A DNA stretch of 26,959 nt from Caryophanales bacterium UBA6356 (GTDB lineage Bacteria > Bacillota_I > Bacilli_A > RFN20 > CAG-826). The notes under the pieces are model-generated. The model ran no database searches. It was given only the letters and a program-made list of their open reading frames with translations, and had not been told where the DNA came from. The stretch's first letter is position 1. Every line of letters begins with the position of its first letter. The stretch spans positions 1 through 26,959 of the forward strand of contig DJRQ01000020.1 of the NCBI GenBank assembly GCA_002440125.1, read 5' to 3'. This document shows, piece after piece, positions 24,672 to 26,959 of this stretch. A program made the position numbers and the translations under genes.

Positions 24672-25246
24672 AGCTTGTCGTTGGCTTAGGAAATCCCGGA
24701 AAAGAATACGAAGGCACACGGCATAACATGGGCTTTATGTGCGTTGATAAGTTCATGGATATGGCTGGGGGTGTTTTTGACAAACACGATTTTAAGGGGG
24801 TGTATGGCATTATTCGTAATCCTTCTTTCCCTGAACCGGTTATCGTTTTGAAGCCCGAAACTTTTATGAACCTATCTGGTGAAAGCGTCCGTTCTCTTTC
24901 GGATTTCTACAAAATCGATTCCGAAGATATCATTGTCGTTTATGACGAAATGGCTTTGGCGGAAGGGCAAATACGCCTTCGAAAGAAAGGCTCAAGCGGC
25001 GGCCACAAAGGTATTCAAAGCGTAATAACCTCCATGGGCACAGACGCCATCAAGAGGATTCGTGTTGGCATTGGAGAGCCCCCTCACAAAGACGCTGTTA
25101 ATTTCGTTTTGGGGAAGCCTTCCAAAGAAAGCGCCTCTCTTATCGAGGAAGCTTTGCTTAATGGGGCGCGCGCCATCCGCGATTCTCTTATCAAAGATTT
25201 TGATTACGCGATGAATTTGTATAACGGAAAGGGAAACAACCATTAA
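24668..25246 (+). CDS. pth: Peptidyl-tRNA hydrolase
   Basis: A 192-residue Pth, full length. It frees tRNA from dropped-off peptidyl-tRNA in the cytosol. The start KLVVGLGNPGKEYEGTRHNMGF carries the conserved GLGNPG loop and catalytic His19, with Asn20 beside it. KPETFMNLSGESV, YDEMALAEGQIRLRKKGSSGGHKGIQS and RIRVGIGEP are the other family signatures. It overlaps the flavodoxin gene (ATGA), and its stop overlaps the proposed first codon of mfd by one base. The pth-mfd pair is standard in Bacillota. Confidence 0.97.
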   Translation: MKLVVGLGNPGKEYEGTRHNMGFMCVDKFMDMAGGVFDKHDFKGVYGIIRNPSFPEPVIVLKPETFMNLSGESVRSLSDFYKIDSEDIIVVYDEMALAEGQIRLRKKGSSGGHKGIQSVITSMGTDAIKRIRVGIGEPPHKDAVNFVLGKPSKESASLIEEALLNGARAIRDSLIKDFDYAMNLYNGKGNNH

Positions 25247-26959
25247 CACTCTTTTTGCCGCTTTAAATAGTCTTGATCTCGATGCCTTCTTAACCGATCG
25301 GAAAAGACGTTTTGTGACAACCGAAACGATGGGCATCGCTCTTTTTGCCGCTTCTTTTTTCAAGAAAGAGCAAGACTCTTTTGCCATCGTGGCGAATAAT
25401 CTTTATTCCGCCCAGACGATATACGAAACCCTCTTGAATTTCTTTGACGAGGAGCAATTGGCCTTCTTCCCAGCCGATGAGCTTTTGCGTGCGGAAGTCC
25501 TTTCTTCTTCCAGGGAACTTATGAGCCAAAGGCTTTATGCAATGGGGCAACTTCGCAAAAACGGTCCTCACATTTTGATTACGCATCCTGCCGCTCTCCT
25601 TCGCTATTTGCCAACGCCTTCCTATTTTGACGCCCACCGCCTCCACTTTAAAACAGGGGCCAAGGAGGATTTAGAGAAGACCAAGAGGAGCTTGTTGGAG
25701 ATGGGCTATCGACGTGTTAATAAAGTCGATCAATCTCTTCAATTTGCTGTCCGTGGCGATATCCTAGATGTTTTTTCTGTGAATCTTGCTGCGCCTATTC
25801 GAGTGGAGTTTTTTGGTGACGAAATCGAAACCATCAAGACTTTTGACATTGCCACCCAATCATCTAATAAATCTCTTCAAGAAGTGGATATTTTGCCCGC
25901 TACCGACCTCCTCCTTTCGAATGAAGAGAGCAACCATCTAAAAACCAAACTGAATGATGTTTTAAAAAAAGATTGCGCTTCTCTTTCTTTGGAGGATCAA
26001 GAGCTTTTACGAGCGAATGTTCAAGGGGATTTGGATGATATTCTTAATCATAATTATCGCAGCACTCTTTATAGATACATGGGTTTTGCTAGGGAAAATC
26101 CGATTTCTATCCTTGATTATTTTAGTCCTTCTTTTACTTTGGTTGCCGATCAAGAGGGCTTCCAAGCAAATAGCGAACTTCTTTTGGATGAGGCGGATTC
26201 CTATTTTCGGGAACTCCATTCTTCTCACCTTATTCCCTCGGGGCTAATGGAGTATATTCCTGTCGACCGAGCCTTCCACGACAAAACCAAGGTCTTTTAT
26301 GCTTCGAAGTTCTCCCATAACCCTAACGATATCTTTTTCCATGTTCGTCCTATTACGCGGGCTGGGAACGGCATCGCTGCTATTATTCCGACGGTCGAAA
26401 GTTATCTTAAGGGCGGCAACAAAGTCGTTATGGCCTTAGGGGAAGAACACAAAAGGAACATCGTTAAGGGCTTCCTAAAGGAATCGAAGCTGTCTTACGA
26501 AGAGCTTAGCGGATTTGATTTGCCCAATACCTCTTTGGGCGTTAGCGGTGTTCGTCTTGATAGTGGCTTTGAAATACCAGAACTTCACCTTGCCTATTTA
26601 GGGTCAAATGATTTATTCGGACCGAGCGCTTCAAGCAGTCGTTTTTCTTCTCGCTTTAAGAATGCCACGATATTAAAGAGTTATGAGGATCTGCGTCCTG
26701 GCGATTATGTGGTTCATGAATTCAATGGCATTGGCCAATTCGTGGAGGTGACCACTCTCGAAGATCGAGGAATCCATAGAGATTATCTTAAAATTGCTTA
26801 TGCCAATAACGAGATTCTTTATGTTCCTTTGGAACAATTCCGTTTGGTTCGCAAATACAGCGCTCGGGAAGGCGCTTCGCCAAAGCTCTCCCATCTTTTT
26901 AGCGGTGAATGGGAAAAACGAAAGGCCAAAATCAAAGAAAGGGTCAATGAACTCGCCGA
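25242..26959 (+). CDS. mfd: Transcription-repair coupling factor, 5' part (runs off the window)
   Basis: An open frame to the window edge, 572 codons of a protein usually near 1,150 residues. It encodes the UvrB-like N-terminal module (SFAIVANNLYSAQTIYETLL, FFPADELLRAEVLSSS, PHILITHPAALLRYLP, VRGDILDVFSVN, PIRVEFFGDEIETIKTFD) and then the CarD-like RNA polymerase-interacting domain (LRPGDYVVHEFNGIGQF, YLKIAYANNEILYVPLEQ). The translocase motor lies beyond the edge. Mfd removes stalled RNA polymerase and recruits UvrA. No ATG, GTG or TTG begins the frame: it opens at 25215 and the first such codon (GTG, about 25312) would delete a plausible N-terminal helix. ATT 25242, with GGAAAGGG eight bases upstream and overlapping the pth stop, is the best start. 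Confidence 0.92.
   Translation, partial: MNTLFAALNSLDLDAFLTDRKRRFVTTETMGIALFAASFFKKEQDSFAIVANNLYSAQTIYETLLNFFDEEQLAFFPADELLRAEVLSSSRELMSQRLYAMGQLRKNGPHILITHPAALLRYLPTPSYFDAHRLHFKTGAKEDLEKTKRSLLEMGYRRVNKVDQSLQFAVRGDILDVFSVNLAAPIRVEFFGDEIETIKTFDIATQSSNKSLQEVDILPATDLLLSNEESNHLKTKLNDVLKKDCASLSLEDQELLRANVQGDLDDILNHNYRSTLYRYMGFARENPISILDYFSPSFTLVADQEGFQANSELLLDEADSYFRELHSSHLIPSGLMEYIPVDRAFHDKTKVFYASKFSHNPNDIFFHVRPITRAGNGIAAIIPTVESYLKGGNKVVMALGEEHKRNIVKGFLKESKLSYEELSGFDLPNTSLGVSGVRLDSGFEIPELHLAYLGSNDLFGPSASSSRFSSRFKNATILKSYEDLRPGDYVVHEFNGIGQFVEVTTLEDRGIHRDYLKIAYANNEILYVPLEQFRLVRKYSAREGASPKLSHLFSGEWEKRKAKIKERVNELA

Overview
The window looks like chromosomal DNA of a low-to-mid GC Bacillota, probably a gut- or rumen-type member of the Bacilli. 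Evidence: AGGAGG ribosome binding sites, the pth-mfd gene pair, PPDK, a PopT/DUF368 protein, type I lipoproteins, and a CUT1-type ABC importer with no ATPase of its own. TGA is used as a stop (for example at the end of the FGGY kinase and in several ATGA overlaps), so the mycoplasma code does not apply. This placement is inference from gene content; no rRNA or tRNA is visible.

Left flank (1-6.4 kb): an orphan RelB/DinJ-type antitoxin with tandem operator-like repeats; ppdK (minus strand) with a clear terminator; a glycerophosphodiester phosphodiesterase; an FGGY sugar/polyol kinase; and a convergent TetR regulator. Right flank (23.1-27 kb): popT (minus), a flavodoxin-like protein, pth, and the 5' part of mfd, which appears to start at an ATT codon.

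Centre (6.45-23.1 kb): a block of about 16.7 kb framed by nested direct repeats. The outer pair (A, 59 bp, one mismatch) carries the last eight codons of popT plus its stop and the -35 box of tetR. The inner pair (B, 286 and 237 bp) is a diverged noncoding repeat with hairpins. The layout is tetR-A-B-[cluster]-B-A-popT, as expected for an element inserted at the 3' end of popT without destroying either neighbour. No recombinase is visible inside it.

The cluster is one regulated locus. An AraC regulator is divergent from a nine-gene operon. The operon encodes: a 1107-residue membrane-anchored surface protein with five clear tandem repeats of about 155 residues and a sixth diverged one; an 830-residue lipoprotein that looks like a six-hairpin glycosidase; a substrate-binding lipoprotein and two permeases; a Gfo/Idh/MocA oxidoreductase with a cysteine-rich insert; a GH112 galactosyl phosphorylase; a cytoplasmic GH78-type rhamnosidase-like enzyme; and a nucleoside hydrolase-like protein whose usual catalytic His is Trp. 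The working model is capture and trimming of a galactose-containing glycan at the surface, ABC import, then phosphorolysis and rhamnoside cleavage inside. GH112 next to GH78 fits beta-galactosyl-rhamnose units, as in rhamnogalacturonan I, but Gal-beta-1,3-HexNAc from host glycans is a live alternative.
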